64,000 bases of DNA from Isochrysis galbana (Eukaryota; Haptophyta; Isochrysidales; Isochrysidaceae). The stretch lies in assembly GCA_018136815.1 (NCBI GenBank), contig CM030936.1, forward strand, positions 5,727,685-5,791,684, given 5' to 3'. Both the position numbers and the translations under genes were made by a program. The notes below the pieces were generated by a model, which was not told where the DNA came from, did not search any database, and worked only from the letters and a program-made list of their open reading frames with translations. Shown one piece after another: positions 1 through 10,276 of this stretch; position 1 is the first letter of the stretch; every line of letters starts with the position of its first letter.

Positions 1-27
1 AGCTAGCGTTAAATGTCTATAAGAATA

Positions 28-782
28 ATTAAACCTTTTAATTAATAGTCTCACCGCGCACGCAGCCGTGGACCCTCTACTTCCTACTCACGTAGGAAAA
101 CTTTCTACACCCCCACGCTCCCAGCCCTTCTCCCCCCGCCATCAGGCGGCTCCCCCCGTGCACTACTAGGGGGATTGGGGTGAAGGGCTTAGATATGGTC
201 CGGTGGACCGCGCCTCCCCCCGGTGATCTGTTCCCTCTCTTCCTCCTGTGTCTCCGAGTGGGCGGCGACCTCAGTCCCGACTTATCCTGTAAACAGGTGC
301 GGGACTTACCTATTTTTCGGTGGGCGGAGCTCCGCTCCGCCCACCCCCTTCTCCGCGCTCTCTCTTCCCTCTCCTGCGGCACGCGCGATGGCGCGCCTGC
401 GGCAGGCCTGCAGCTGCCCATTGGCGACCCTGGAGGCTCCTGGAGGCCAGCTCAGGGGGCAGAGGAGGCTGGGGCTGGGCCCTGGCCTCCCCTGCCTCTC
501 CCTCGCTGGCGCTCCTGAGCCTCAGGGGCCCCCACGCTGCACCTGTCTGCCTGTCGAACAGGGGGGGAAGAGGGGTTGGAGCAATGGGCTGGCCACGCCG
601 GGCCAGGATGGGCGAATCAGGCGAGCCTGTCAGTGGGAGAGAGGGTCGGCAGGGCAGTGGCCTCCTGGCAAGCCATCAGGCGTGCCAGGAGGATGGGTGG
701 TTCCTCCCCCATGGCAGGGGAGGAGTGGAGAGAGGGGGGGGCTCGTGCCCCCCCATGGGCGAGCTAAGTATAAACTTAGTTG
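28..782 (+). mobile_element. SINE/LINE-like retroposon, copy 1
   Basis: A roughly 755-bp unit is bounded by a perfect 17-bp direct repeat (AAATGTCTATAAGAATA) at 11-27 and 783-799, read as a target-site duplication. The 3' 450 bp, which ends in a C/G hairpin and an AACTTAGTT tail, recur at 42.6-43.05 kb (+) and 35.7-36.25 kb (-). The 5' parts of the copies differ, as expected for 5'-variable non-LTR retroposons. It encodes no convincing protein; the open frames across it are GC-rich noise. Poly(A) is absent, so the class assignment is inference. Confidence 0.65.
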
Positions 783-839
783 AAATGTCTATAAGAATAG
801 TAGGTAGATATAACATACTTACGGATAAAGGTACCCAGC

Positions 840-1495
840 TTTATAGGACGAGTCCTACAATGTACAATGTAGGACGACGTTGTGAACTATGAAGACACGG
901 TTCAATCTAGGAATGGGGAGCTAAGATTTGGTTTCTGTGTTCATCTCATTGCCCTCATTGAGTCCTCCTAGAGGCTCAAGACACCATTCTCAAAGCATAA
1001 TGAGTTATTTGCCACTCGCGGAAGCCTTCCCGGCAAAAAACGGCGTTGTCCTACGAATTGCCGCAAACACCTAAGGACACGATTTGAGGCTCATGATGAG
1101 CTCCCTAGAACTTGCTCCCACGAGATGAAATGCTCTTTGGCATGGGTTCTTTTCGACCTTCAGTGGAGACCAAGCTTGGTTTTGAAGCCCAATGAGCAAT
1201 GAGAGTTTTGGTTGCTTTTGCCTCTTGCGGGGCAAAAACAAAATTCTCGACGCACCCAGTGGCCTCCGATGGCCGAAATACTCAGTTCACGCTGGAGCCG
1301 AAAGCTCGGTCAAGACGAAGTCTACAACCTTGGCCATAGTGGGAGCTAAGGATCTCAAGACTGAGTTGGGACTATCCTTCAGTTGGTGGGAAGTCCCAAT
1401 CCTTCACTCTCGAAAGTTGTGTGGCTTTCAAGCTCAGGGTCCTACAAATACACCGAAATCGTAGGACGCGGTCCTATAATGTAGGACGGAACTTT
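840..1495. repeat. possible foldback element
   Basis: Both ends carry short inverted motifs built on GTCCTACA(A/T)T: around 850-875, and around 1461-1490 in reverse complement. The interior is about 600 bp of moderate GC with no recognisable coding sequence. A non-autonomous foldback or MITE-like element is possible, but no clear target-site duplication was found. Confidence 0.3.
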
Positions 1496-1584
1496 TTAGC
1501 CGATTAGTATTATTAGCTAACTAATCATCATCATCCTCAGGTTCTTTTGTCTCGAGGTCCTCCAGCGGTTGTCTGCCCCAGGAT

Positions 1585-2200
1585 TGTAAGCCTTAGGCAC
1601 CACAGGGACACCGTAGAGGAAAAAGTTGTTATGCGCACGCACGGCGCCCCCGCGGGGGGAAACGATGCACATCGCGCCATGCGCACGCACGGCGTGCACC
1701 TGGATGATTGCAACTCATCACACCTGTCCCGTGAGAGAATTCTGTTATTTTGCCTGTTTATGTAAGTGTGAACCCTAGGCACCGCAGGGGCACCGTAGAG
1801 GAAAAGTTGCTGCGCGCTGTAATTCTTGCTGCGAAACAACAAGTGGTTCCGCCGCTTGAAAGGTCCACAGACAACGCTCGACATTGTCCGACCCCAGCAC
1901 AACCACTTTGGTATGGTGCATGGACACATCCATTGAGAGCCAGGCGGTGCTCCTAGAGTGGTTTTGTGGCCATTGCGGCACAAATCCAATCTCCAAATTC
2001 AGACTCAGCACACCTGATAATGGAACAAACTTGTCGTATGATTACACGTGCAATTCCAAGGCGGTCGCACGGCGTCCCCGCTGGGGGAACCGATGCACAT
2101 CGCGCCATACACGCACGGCGTGCACCTGGGTGAGTGCAACTCATCACACCGGTCCCACGATGGATTATTGTTATATTGCCTATTTACCTAATTGTTTTTT
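1585..2200. repeat. palindromic GC repeat family, two spaced copies
   Basis: Two related units begin near 1630 and 2062. Each contains a CGCACGGCG...CCGCGGGG palindromic core followed by a GCACGGCGTGCACC segment and a stretch around TGCAACTCATCACAC. The same family, in opposite orientation, forms the tandem array at 33.5-34.1 kb. A short head around CTAGGCACCGCAGGG appears at 1588 and 1770. No coding function is visible. Confidence 0.5.
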
Positions 2201-2865
2201 CCAAACGTCGAACCCGCGCCGTCTAAACATAACATTCTACGCAAAAACAAAACTACAGTCTGGTCCTCTTTCGACGGAACGCGAATTTGGCTTTTCCAGG
2301 AGCACACTGCCATGCTCCATGCTGACCCATCCCTCTCCCCACAGCCTCGCCTGATTCGCCCGTCCTAGCCTGTCGTGGCCAGCCCATCTCTCTGACCAGC
2401 CCCTCCTCCCCCTGGGCCCCCCTGAGCAGGAGCCCCCAGCCAGCTCCAGTCAACCTGTAGGTAGGGCTGCGAGATGCGAGCGCCGATAGCAGGCGCCTCT
2501 ACCTCACTAGCAGCCTCTACCTCGCGCTCACGCCGCGGTGGTTGCCTCGTGGGCATCACCGGGGTAAGAAGGGGCAGTGGCGCTGCGGTGGGGCCAAAAG
2601 AGTGGCCTATCCGCCACCCTCGGTAATTCACCCCCCCCCCCCCCCCAAGATAGATAGAGGTGTTGCTGCGGAAATCATTCGACGAGCAGTCACAATTGCA
2701 ACATTGCAGTGCACACGCGACCACTAGACTAAGATTAAGAGAGATTATCGATAATCTGGACCATGCATCGCCAAGCGTTTGATTGGCTACAAGGGCATCC
2801 GTCGCCAAATGTTTGACTGGCAACAAAGGCAAGCCTGAACTGATGCACACACTAAAGGATCCCTG
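2201..2865. other. non-coding spacer
   Basis: No gene is supported here. It holds a poly-C run near 2630-2646, one copy of the dispersed motif CTTTCGACGGAACGCGA (2268-2284), and a short near-duplicate at 2767-2790 and 2800-2825 built on CGCCAA..GTTTGA.TGGC. The right end is probably the 3' UTR of the sulfotransferase on the minus strand. Confidence 0.5.
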
Positions 2866-4212
2866 CTACGGAGCGCGCTCAGCCTCTGTTGTCGCGGCGG
2901 CGAGCAGCTGGTCGAGTCTACTCTCGTACCCAAACTCGACTGCATAGGGTCTCCAGCGCTCAGCGACTCGCCGCAGTAGGGCAGATGGCAACGGCTCAAA
3001 CTGGTTGGTCTGATAGTTGTCCATTTTGCGCGCAAGAAACTCCGCAATGCGCTCACCCATCTCCCGCTCGTCAAACCCTTCGATACTGAGCGCTGAGTAG
3101 ACCTTGCGCACCGCGGCCGACGGATTGGCCACAAGCTCATCGTACGATAGCTCAACCAGGTTGCCTGCGGGCACGGCGGCACGACAGGCGATGTAGTCGT
3201 CGAAGAGGGTGACGAACTGGCTGAGAATGAACTCCAGGATCTGCTCATCCGTGGGCGTGGCCAAGTACTGGCACCAATACGTCGTCTCGGCCATCCTTGC
3301 GGCAGAGCTGAAGACGGTGATCGGGTCACGGTGCATGTAGACGAACTGGGCATCGGGGAAGAGCTGCAAAAGCAGGCCGATGCGCGAGGTGTGCACAGGC
3401 GACTTGAGCACGAGTCGGACGCCGGGCTGTAAGGGAGGTGTTGAGGGCAACCAAGATGAGTGCAAGAGGCGCGGTGCGTTGGTCGGTCTGCGCGCGGCGG
3501 GCCAGGGAGGGGGGGGGGGGGGGGGGGGAGCGAGGGGAGGGGCATGCGAGGGGTGGCTTACGCGAGCTCTAACTGTGAGCTTCTTCAAAAGGTACAGGAA
3601 CGCCCGCGTCCATCGCTCCCGAGCGGCGACGGGTGCGAGCTTGAAGGAGAAGAAGGGGCGGTAGTCTGGTTCGTGTGTCATGAAGACGAGCGGCGCATAA
3701 GGCGAGACTTGCGCGGCGGTGAGGACGTTAGTGGCGAGCTCATCCTCCTGTGGCGTGTCGAAGTCGAGCGGCATGTTGTCCATCGGTCGAGTCGAGCTGA
3801 TCATCGAGCTGAACGCCGACTTGAACTGCTCAAACCAGAGGAAAGACGATGGGAATCCAGTGCAGAACGTGGAACAGCAGCCGAATGCGTGATGATCTAG
3901 AGCGAGAAGCGTGTGGATGAGCGTTGTTCCCGTGCGCGGATGCCCCAACACGAAGAGCGGCCGCTCGTTCAGCCGCGCTAGCTCGATCTGGCGGCCATAG
4001 AGCACCGACTCGACAAGAGAAAGCGCCGACTGCAGCACACTGACCAGCAGAAGGAAGAGGATGCGCTGCCAGTAGGCGGACCACTCGATGGCACGCCTCC
4101 GCTTCCACACCAGCTCGATCAGTCCGAACACGCAGATCCCGCTCAGCACGTTGTTCTGGAAGCTCCAGCGCTGCTTTGGTTCAAAGTGCCACCCATCGCC
4201 GCACGGCGCCAT
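2866..4212 (-). CDS. membrane-anchored PAPS-dependent sulfotransferase
   Basis: This is a sulfotransferase-family enzyme of about 403 residues, expected to transfer sulfate from PAPS to an unidentified acceptor, probably in the Golgi. The 5'-phosphosulfate loop reads GHPRTGTTLIH near residue 105. The 3'-phosphate motif YMHRDPITVFSSAAR follows the splice junction. Hydrophobic segments near residues 20-60 look like membrane anchors. Exon 1 is 4212-3562 and exon 2 is 3426-2866. The 135-nt GT-AG intron contains a C-run, is a multiple of three and has no stop, so an unspliced mRNA would stay open with a proline-rich insert. I chose the ATG at 4212 (MAPCGDGW); an in-frame ATG at 4284 would add 24 residues. 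It is divergent from USO1, with 388 bp between start codons. The substrate is unknown. Confidence 0.82.
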   Translation of the reverse strand: MAPCGDGWHFEPKQRWSFQNNVLSGICVFGLIELVWKRRRAIEWSAYWQRILFLLLVSVLQSALSLVESVLYGRQIELARLNERPLFVLGHPRTGTTLIHTLLALDHHAFGCCSTFCTGFPSSFLWFEQFKSAFSSMISSTRPMDNMPLDFDTPQEDELATNVLTAAQVSPYAPLVFMTHEPDYRPFFSFKLAPVAARERWTRAFLYLLKKLTVRARVSHPSHAPPLAPPPPPPPPWPAARRPTNAPRLLHSSWLPSTPPLQPGVRLVLKSPVHTSRIGLLLQLFPDAQFVYMHRDPITVFSSAARMAETTYWCQYLATPTDEQILEFILSQFVTLFDDYIACRAAVPAGNLVELSYDELVANPSAAVRKVYSALSIEGFDEREMGERIAEFLARKMDNYQTNQFEPLPSALLRRVAERWRPYAVEFGYESRLDQLLAAATTEAERAP

Positions 4213-4600
4213 CGCATTCCTCCCTCTCTTCCACGAAGAGAGAGCGAGACGGGGAAAAGAACAGAGAGCGAGTGGGACATACAATAAAAAGACAGATGAT
4301 CAGACAGAAAGAGACAGGGAGCTTTTCAGAGGGAGTAGGAGTACTTGAGTATGCGAAGAAGGGACCAAGAGGATAGAGGAAGAAGAGAAAAAGAGAGATA
4401 TGGATGGAAGGAATACATATCTAAAAGAAAAAAGAAGAAAGAATAGGGAAGAGAAGAAGAGAAGAAGAGGGATGGAGTACTCTTCTACTCCTATTCATAG
4501 GAGTTGTAACGTGAAACCCCACATAAGCTCCTCCCTTACTCCTACCCCCCCCGCGCGCGCGCACGCGCTTCCCCCTCCCTCTGTCCCGACTCCCTCCCCA
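4213..4600. promoter_or_regulatory. divergent intergenic region, sulfotransferase / USO1
   Basis: About 390 bp separates the two start codons. The middle is purine-rich on the plus strand (AGAAAGA, GAAGAAGAG), and the USO1 side is C-rich with a short CG repeat. It must hold both 5' UTRs and probably a shared promoter. No TATA-type element stands out. Confidence 0.4.
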
Positions 4601-7600
4601 ATGGCCTCCCTCTTGGGCTCGCTCCTCGGCGGCGGCGGCGGCGGCGGCGGCCGCCGGCTGAGCGCGAAGCAGCTACTCGAGCGGCTGGGCTCCGCGACGC
4701 AGCTCGACGACCGACGGGAGGCGCTTGAGGGCTTCAAGGAGCTCTCGCAGAGCGAGGCGCTCCGACTGATCGACCGCGGCGGAATCGGGCTACTCGTCTC
4801 TCTCGCGGCCGACCCGGACACCGTGCTCGCGAGGGACGCGCTCGAGATCCTCGTCAATCTATGCGACGTGGCGGTGCCCACGGTGGTGCCCGAGGACAAG
4901 CCGCACGCCAACCGCGTCGCGGGCGAGCACAACACGGACGTTCTGCTCTCCAATGCGGTGCACCTTCCCGCCGTGCTTGGCGCGCTCCAGGAGGATGACT
5001 TCTACATCCGCTTCCACGCGCTCGCGCTTTTGCAGCGGCTGCTTGCCAACGCACCCGATCGAACGCATGCTGCTCTTCTCGCCGCGCCCGCCGCTGTCGG
5101 CTATGTCTTGGGCCTACTGGACGATGAACGTGAGGTGGTGCGCAATGAAGCGCTGCAGCTACTGTGCTCACTCATGCCGTTGGCACCGCCCGAGCTCGCT
5201 AACATCCTAGCCTTTCAAGGCGCATTCGAGCAGCTACTCCGCATCGCTGAGGCCATCTCCGGTGGTGAGGCGTCGGACACGGCCGACGCGGGAGCAGCCG
5301 CTGTACTTCGTGACGTGCTTGAGGCTATAGGTCAACTGCTCGCGAGCCACCCAGCCAACCGGCGGCTCTTCGTAGAGGGTGAGTGCCTGTCACGACTGAT
5401 AAAGCTGCTGCACCTACCGCCCAGCCATAAGTCGGAACATGCGGTGCGCGTCTCTCTGGCGTGCCGCGCACTCTGGCAGCTCCTGCGCGCGCCGACCAGA
5501 GGTGGCACTCGCCCGGTTGGGGGCAATGGCCTTGAACTGAAGGCCACTCGTCAAGATGGCCAGAGCGGGGCCGATGCCTCCCTGCTACGAGACGCGGTCC
5601 ACTCCGCAGGCGCCCTCGTACCGCTTGCTCCTCTACCCACGTCACCCACCACCTCGACCGACCAGGCCCTGCGCGTGGCCGCGCTGGCGGCGATTGCGCA
5701 GTTAGTGCATGGGCACGCCGAAGCTAGCAACAGTCTTGCAGCCATGCAAACAACCCGCCAGCTCGGCGGGGAGACCATATCCGAGCCGATGCTGCCCAGG
5801 CTGTTTGGTGTGGCCCTACGCTCTCCGCCGCTTTATCAGGCGGTGTGCCTCGAGCTTTTCGGCTCGCTGCTCGGCTCCGACCCCAAGCTACAGCTGGCGC
5901 TCTCGGCACCTCTCGCAGCAAAGCCGGGCTCAGAGGCAGAGGCGGGCATCGAAGCACGACAGACCGACGCCAATGTAGCCCAGCTCGCGCTCGCCGCCCT
6001 CGTCGGCTCAGCAGCCAAATCTACCGGAAGCTCTGCCATGGCGGACGACCGGCAGGCGGCAGATAAGTCATGGCTCGGCGGGGGTGTTCTCACTGCGCTT
6101 CTGCGCGGTAACAAGGATGTCGCCACTCTTTTGTTTCGCGCAAATCTAGTGACATCAGCGCCGCCCCGCCCGGGCGAGGCCGGTGGGCTTTTTGTGTGGT
6201 TGTGCAACGCCGTATGTGATGGCCTCGATGCGACTAGATGGCGCCATCCGAACGGCGCGGACGCCGCGTCGGCCACCCCTAATGCCGACGCATCATCTAC
6301 TTTCCGGTTGTTTGCACCACTCCGTTTGCTGCTCGTACTAGTCTTCATGTGCCCGAGCGCTGCGGTGGCTTTTGCGTCTCGTCAACGGGCCCTTCCCACG
6401 CTGGTCAATTTTCTGAGCGCTCGCGATCCCGCCGATCGTCACGTCAAGGGCATGGCAGCTGCACTACTAGGCGCGTGCCTGCTGCACGTTCGCGCCTCCC
6501 ATGGAGAAGCTGTTGGAGCCCCTAGCGACGAGGACATGCCAGCATCGCCGGAGGCCGTGCCCAACGGGTATGGCATCGCCGACGGTGCTCTAGGAGTGGT
6601 CCATAGCAGTGGCTTTATGGCCACCTTGCTTGGTATGGTCACGAAACGCATTGGCCTCGCCCGGTATGAAGCGGCATGGGAAGGGATGCGACAAGATCGG
6701 GCATATACACCTGCGGTGCCCATCGACTGTTGGCAAGGCGAGTCAGTGCTCTCCACACTTGACACCCCCGGCGTGGTGCAGGGCGTAGTGCTCTACGACG
6801 CGCACGCGCACACCATACTCGAGCAGATCCACTCTCAGGTGAGAGCGCTCTTGCTCGAATCGTACGCTCTCCCACCGCATGGGCACGTCTCGCCGTCGGT
6901 ATCGCCCATAGGCTATCGTGATGGTCGCAAGGTCACCCCGCAGAGCGTGAGCAGCGAAGTCGATGTGCAGGGCAGAGGTGATGCGACGGTCGGGGGGAAG
7001 CCGATAGCGGCGGGTGGTGACGAGGTGACGGTCATGGCGATCGAGTCGTTCAAACAGGTAATCCGAGCGCAGGACGAGGCCGCGCGCCAGATGAAGCTAT
7101 CACTGGAGGCGGCGCAGGCAGAAGCCAGGGAGGCACGCGCTGCCGCCGCCGCAGCAGCAGCTGAATCTGCAGCCACCAGCGTCGCGGAAGCGGAGAGTCT
7201 GCGGCTCGAGGTGCGTCGGCTGAAGGATGACCTGTTGTCCGCACGTGAAGAGGCCGACTCACTCCGTGCCGAGCTTGCGATGGAAGCGGAAAGGGTTGCG
7301 AACGCGACTTCGGCGGGGCGAGCAGAGCTCGAGGCGATGACGGCGGCGTACACGCAAGCAGCGGCAGCACTGGCGCGTCGCGAGCAGGAGTTGGCGGAGG
7401 CCAGGCTCACAGCCACCGAACGCGACCGAGGCGATGCGGGCGTCTTCCCGAGTAGCGACCAGAATGGCAACACTCCGAGTGGCGGCGAGGCCGCAGATGG
7501 AAGGTTGCAGTCAAATTCGACAAAAGATGGCGAAGCCGCTGATGCAGCTGCGAGCTCTATGGGGGGCGACGCGGCAACTGTTGCTCGGATGAGGGTGCAG

Positions 7601-8365
7601 CTTCGCATGCTGCAATCGCACGCGGACGGACTTGCAAGGGACTTGCAAACGGCGATCGGGGAAGTGGAGGCGGCGAATGCAGAGTTGGACGCTGCGAAGG
7701 CGGAGGTGGAGGCTACGAAGGCGGAGGCGCAGGCGGTGAAGGCGGAGGCGCAGGCGGCCAAGGCGGAGGCACAGGCGTCCAAGGCCGGGGCGGAGGCAGC
7801 GATGGCCGAGGCAGAGATGGCAAGGAAGGAGGCGGACGCCGCAAGAGCGCAGGCAGAGGCCGAAGCAACATCGGCGATGGTTACAATAGCAGATTCCAAA
7901 GGCACCCGGGATACCAACCATATCGCATCACTTGGACAAGCTATGGGAGGCAACGTGGGTGAGGCACGGATGTCCTCGCAGGCAACCGAGGCGAGACTGG
8001 CTGAGGCTGAGGCGAGAGCTGCAGCTGCAGAGGCCGAGGCAAAGGCTGTGGCCGCGTCGGTGGCCGCCAAGGTGAAGGCGGCGGAGGCGGCGGTTGCGCA
8101 TGCGGAAGACGCCCGCGCAGCGGCAGAAGCAGCATCGGCGCAGTCGAAAGCGGCGTTATCCGAGCTAGAGCTAGAGCATGAAGAGCTTTTGATCTGCCTC
8201 GCTGAACAGGATGCGCTGACGCAGGCCCTGCAGGCGCAGTTGGCGGGGGCATCCCCTGCGTCTCAGAGGGCAGCTACGCCAGCAACCGGCAAAGCCTCGC
8301 TTTCCGAAGAGATGCATATGCCTACCATTCCTGGCGGCATTGACAATGGGCCGCTGCCCCTTTAA
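4601..8365 (+). CDS. USO1: general vesicular transport factor USO1/p115 homologue
   Basis: An intronless ORF of 1,254 residues. The N-terminal half is an armadillo-like p115 head. Recognisable stretches include NTDVLLSNAVHLPAVL with EEDDFYxR-type repeats near residue 110-130, EVVRNEALQLLCSLM, and AFQGAFEQLLRIAE, all close in pattern to animal USO1. From about residue 818 to 1230 it is coiled coil, very rich in Ala/Glu/Lys with runs of AEAQAxKAEAQ. USO1/p115 tethers COPII vesicles at the ER-Golgi interface together with GM130/giantin and SNAREs. The usual acidic C-terminal tail is not visible; the protein ends in a Gly/Pro-rich stretch. I preferred the ATG at 4601 (MASLLGSLLGG) over one at 4400, which would add a basic, low-complexity leader. 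A poly-Gly run lies near residue 10. Confidence 0.88.
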   Translation: MASLLGSLLGGGGGGGGRRLSAKQLLERLGSATQLDDRREALEGFKELSQSEALRLIDRGGIGLLVSLAADPDTVLARDALEILVNLCDVAVPTVVPEDKPHANRVAGEHNTDVLLSNAVHLPAVLGALQEDDFYIRFHALALLQRLLANAPDRTHAALLAAPAAVGYVLGLLDDEREVVRNEALQLLCSLMPLAPPELANILAFQGAFEQLLRIAEAISGGEASDTADAGAAAVLRDVLEAIGQLLASHPANRRLFVEGECLSRLIKLLHLPPSHKSEHAVRVSLACRALWQLLRAPTRGGTRPVGGNGLELKATRQDGQSGADASLLRDAVHSAGALVPLAPLPTSPTTSTDQALRVAALAAIAQLVHGHAEASNSLAAMQTTRQLGGETISEPMLPRLFGVALRSPPLYQAVCLELFGSLLGSDPKLQLALSAPLAAKPGSEAEAGIEARQTDANVAQLALAALVGSAAKSTGSSAMADDRQAADKSWLGGGVLTALLRGNKDVATLLFRANLVTSAPPRPGEAGGLFVWLCNAVCDGLDATRWRHPNGADAASATPNADASSTFRLFAPLRLLLVLVFMCPSAAVAFASRQRALPTLVNFLSARDPADRHVKGMAAALLGACLLHVRASHGEAVGAPSDEDMPASPEAVPNGYGIADGALGVVHSSGFMATLLGMVTKRIGLARYEAAWEGMRQDRAYTPAVPIDCWQGESVLSTLDTPGVVQGVVLYDAHAHTILEQIHSQVRALLLESYALPPHGHVSPSVSPIGYRDGRKVTPQSVSSEVDVQGRGDATVGGKPIAAGGDEVTVMAIESFKQVIRAQDEAARQMKLSLEAAQAEAREARAAAAAAAAESAATSVAEAESLRLEVRRLKDDLLSAREEADSLRAELAMEAERVANATSAGRAELEAMTAAYTQAAAALARREQELAEARLTATERDRGDAGVFPSSDQNGNTPSGGEAADGRLQSNSTKDGEAADAAASSMGGDAATVARMRVQLRMLQSHADGLARDLQTAIGEVEAANAELDAAKAEVEATKAEAQAVKAEAQAAKAEAQASKAGAEAAMAEAEMARKEADAARAQAEAEATSAMVTIADSKGTRDTNHIASLGQAMGGNVGEARMSSQATEARLAEAEARAAAAEAEAKAVAASVAAKVKAAEAAVAHAEDARAAAEAASAQSKAALSELELEHEELLICLAEQDALTQALQAQLAGASPASQRAATPATGKASLSEEMHMPTIPGGIDNGPLPL

Positions 8366-8368
8366 GGG

Positions 8369-8414
8369 AAGCTTCCCCGGAAGGCCCACGCAAGCTTCCC
8401 CGGAAGGCCCACGC
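8369..8414. repeat. 23-bp tandem duplication after the USO1 stop
   Basis: AAGCTTCCCCGGAAGGCCC plus four more bases occurs twice head to tail (8369-8391 and 8392-8414), starting four bases after the TAA. The unit contains the palindrome GGGAAGCTTCCC at its first copy. It lies in the presumed 3' UTR. Confidence 0.8.
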
Positions 8415-8849
8415 TTGACCTTGCATGCGATGAAAGGACCAAGCGGAGTTGGGTGGCAAGTGGCACTCATCTTGCATAAAAAATACATATGAGGGTTCAC
8501 TCATCTTGCATCAATAGGTGCGATCAGCGATCAGATGGCATGTGGTGCTCATAAACTTGTCGCGAAATGCCAAGTGGCAAAGCTTTTGTACCCTATTCAT
8601 AGCACAACTTTTCACTTCTGGTAGAATATAGCTGAAAAAACTTCATAATACTACCTCCGTTTCAAAATTGAAACCTTTGGCTCCCTGCTGGCCTATGAGG
8701 AACCATAGTAAAGATTTTGTTAATTCTATGAGATAGCGGGTACATTGGGGCGTTGTCCTGTGGCGGAGGTTCGACCTCAAAGCATTAGGGGAATGGAGAG
8801 ATCCGTGATATTATTCAAGAGGTCTATAGGAAAAGTGCGCGTGGGCGGT
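8415..8849. other. non-coding spacer downstream of USO1
   Basis: AT-richer sequence with no supported gene and no recognised repeat. It probably includes the USO1 3' UTR and polyadenylation site, which I could not locate. Confidence 0.4.
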
Positions 8850-10039
8850 AGGGCCAGGTCAGAGTTTCGTGAAACTCATTTCGAAACTTGGGCCACTTCT
8901 GTGGGGAAAAAACTTTCGCGAAATTTGGGCTCAAAATCGCCCATTATGCGCAACTTGCGCGAAACTCCGGGGGCCGGGGGAGGGGGGGGTGGGGATTTTG
9001 CTTGCGCATGCCGGCCGCGCCCACCCAGCCGCCAAAGCTAATTATTATGATTTTCATGACATTATTCACGCAGTCTTGAGGTCATTTCCAATGCGGTCAT
9101 CGTCACGAAGCGAGCGGCTTCCCCGTGGCGGCTCTCACCTTGCACCTTGTTGTATTCCTGCCCTTCAGACGAAGCTGAAGGCCGTAGGCATGAATATTCG
9201 TGTAAGTACGTGCCCGCACTCACAATTGAACAGTTCCCCGTGTTGCTACTGACACCCAAGACACACACATTCGGATTCCGCATGGTCTCAAGCCCAGGTT
9301 TGCAGATTTTGGTCTCGAAATTTGCGATTCGAATTTTGTTTTTGCTGTTACTATAAGTGTTGGCTCGTTTAAGGTAATAAACAGACACGACTTCGACTTC
9401 ACGCTCGTCTGCAGTCGCTCTGTGAGACTCTCTCTCTCCCCTCTCTCTCTCCGTCCTCCTCACCTCGGCCGACGGAAGGGATTTCGTCCAAAATGTTCTC
9501 CGGTCTAAAGATATTCCGTGGTTGGTCTCTCCGTCTCCGTGCTACCTCTCCGGTCGCTCTCGCTCGTTAGTCGTTAGCGCGTGCGTCGCTGTCGAGGCCA
9601 CCGGCCTGTGGGACGACGTCCACTGGCGTGAGACAATGTACGTTGAATATTAACGTGGGAATTTAATCGGGAGTAGTGAGCTCCATCCAATAATACTGCT
9701 GCTGCTCTTGTTGATGCTACTGCTGCTACTGCTACTGCTGCTGCTACGCTGCTGTTGCTGCTACGCTGTTGTTGTTGTTGTTGTTGTTGCTGCTGCTGCT
9801 GCTGCTCCTACTACTGTGCTACTACCTACTATTACTACCATGTCCGATGGTGTGCGTGCGCAATAATAACAAGCAGCTCCACATAACAACTTGTCAACAA
9901 CCAATAACAATAACCCGTAATCCGTAATCCGAAGAAACTACGCGAAACTTTTGTGAAACTTGGCTAGCCGGTGAGCAACTTTTGCGAAACTTTCACGCGA
10001 AACTTTGGGGGGTCCGGCGCGAAACTCTGACCTGGCCCT
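8850..10039. mobile_element. element bounded by 20-bp inverted repeats
   Basis: AGGGCCAGGTCAGAGTTTCG at 8850-8869 is found as its exact reverse complement at 10020-10039. Just inside both ends lie several short GAAACT/CGCGAAAC direct and inverted motifs (8868-8960 and 9945-10020). The interior contains a CT stretch near 9425-9455 and a CTG/GTT trinucleotide region. No transposase is visible. It may be a non-autonomous DNA transposon; no convincing target-site duplication was found outside the repeats. Confidence 0.45.
9695..9830. repeat. imperfect CTG/TTG trinucleotide tract
   Basis: A run of CTG, TAC and TTG trinucleotides inside the inverted-repeat element. It is low complexity and not part of a supported gene. 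Confidence 0.75.
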
Positions 10040-10087
10040 AGTGGGCGGGCGGGAGCTTTCCCGCGAATCGGCTTCCTTGCGATTGCG

Positions 10088-10210
10088 ATGCCGAGGCTGA
10101 AGATCGAAAAGTTACTCGATCGCAAGGGCGATGGAGCTTCACGCAAGCATCTCGTCAAGTGGAAGTGGCGCGGCCATCCTCGTTCTGAAGCTACTTGGGA
10201 CTTGGGCCCG
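10088..10210 (+). pseudogene. chromodomain remnant of a Gypsy (chromovirus) pol
   Basis: The frame reads IEKLLDRKGDGASRKHLVKW followed by KWRGHPRSEATWD, a typical chromodomain with the aromatic/W pair and EATWD end. In chromoviruses this domain is the C-terminus of integrase. The LTR-like repeat starting 67 bp downstream fits the 3' end of such an element. Everything upstream (RT, RNase H, integrase core) is missing, so it is a truncated fragment. A host chromodomain gene is less likely because of the adjoining LTR. Confidence 0.6.
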
Positions 10211-10276
10211 CTATCCTTTATTCCTTCTCTTCTTCGACTCTGTCGCGGTGTCGCGGTGGGGTGGGCGGCAAGCGGA

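Noticed and set aside
223..783. Overlapping plus-strand frames of up to 190 codons near the left edge
   Set aside because: They lie in a multi-copy retroposon and differ among copies; no domain or conserved frame.
6913..8070. A 385-codon minus-strand frame across USO1
   Set aside because: It is the antisense of the Ala/Glu/Lys-rich coiled coil, whose GC-rich codons leave the reverse frame open. The plus strand has clear homology.
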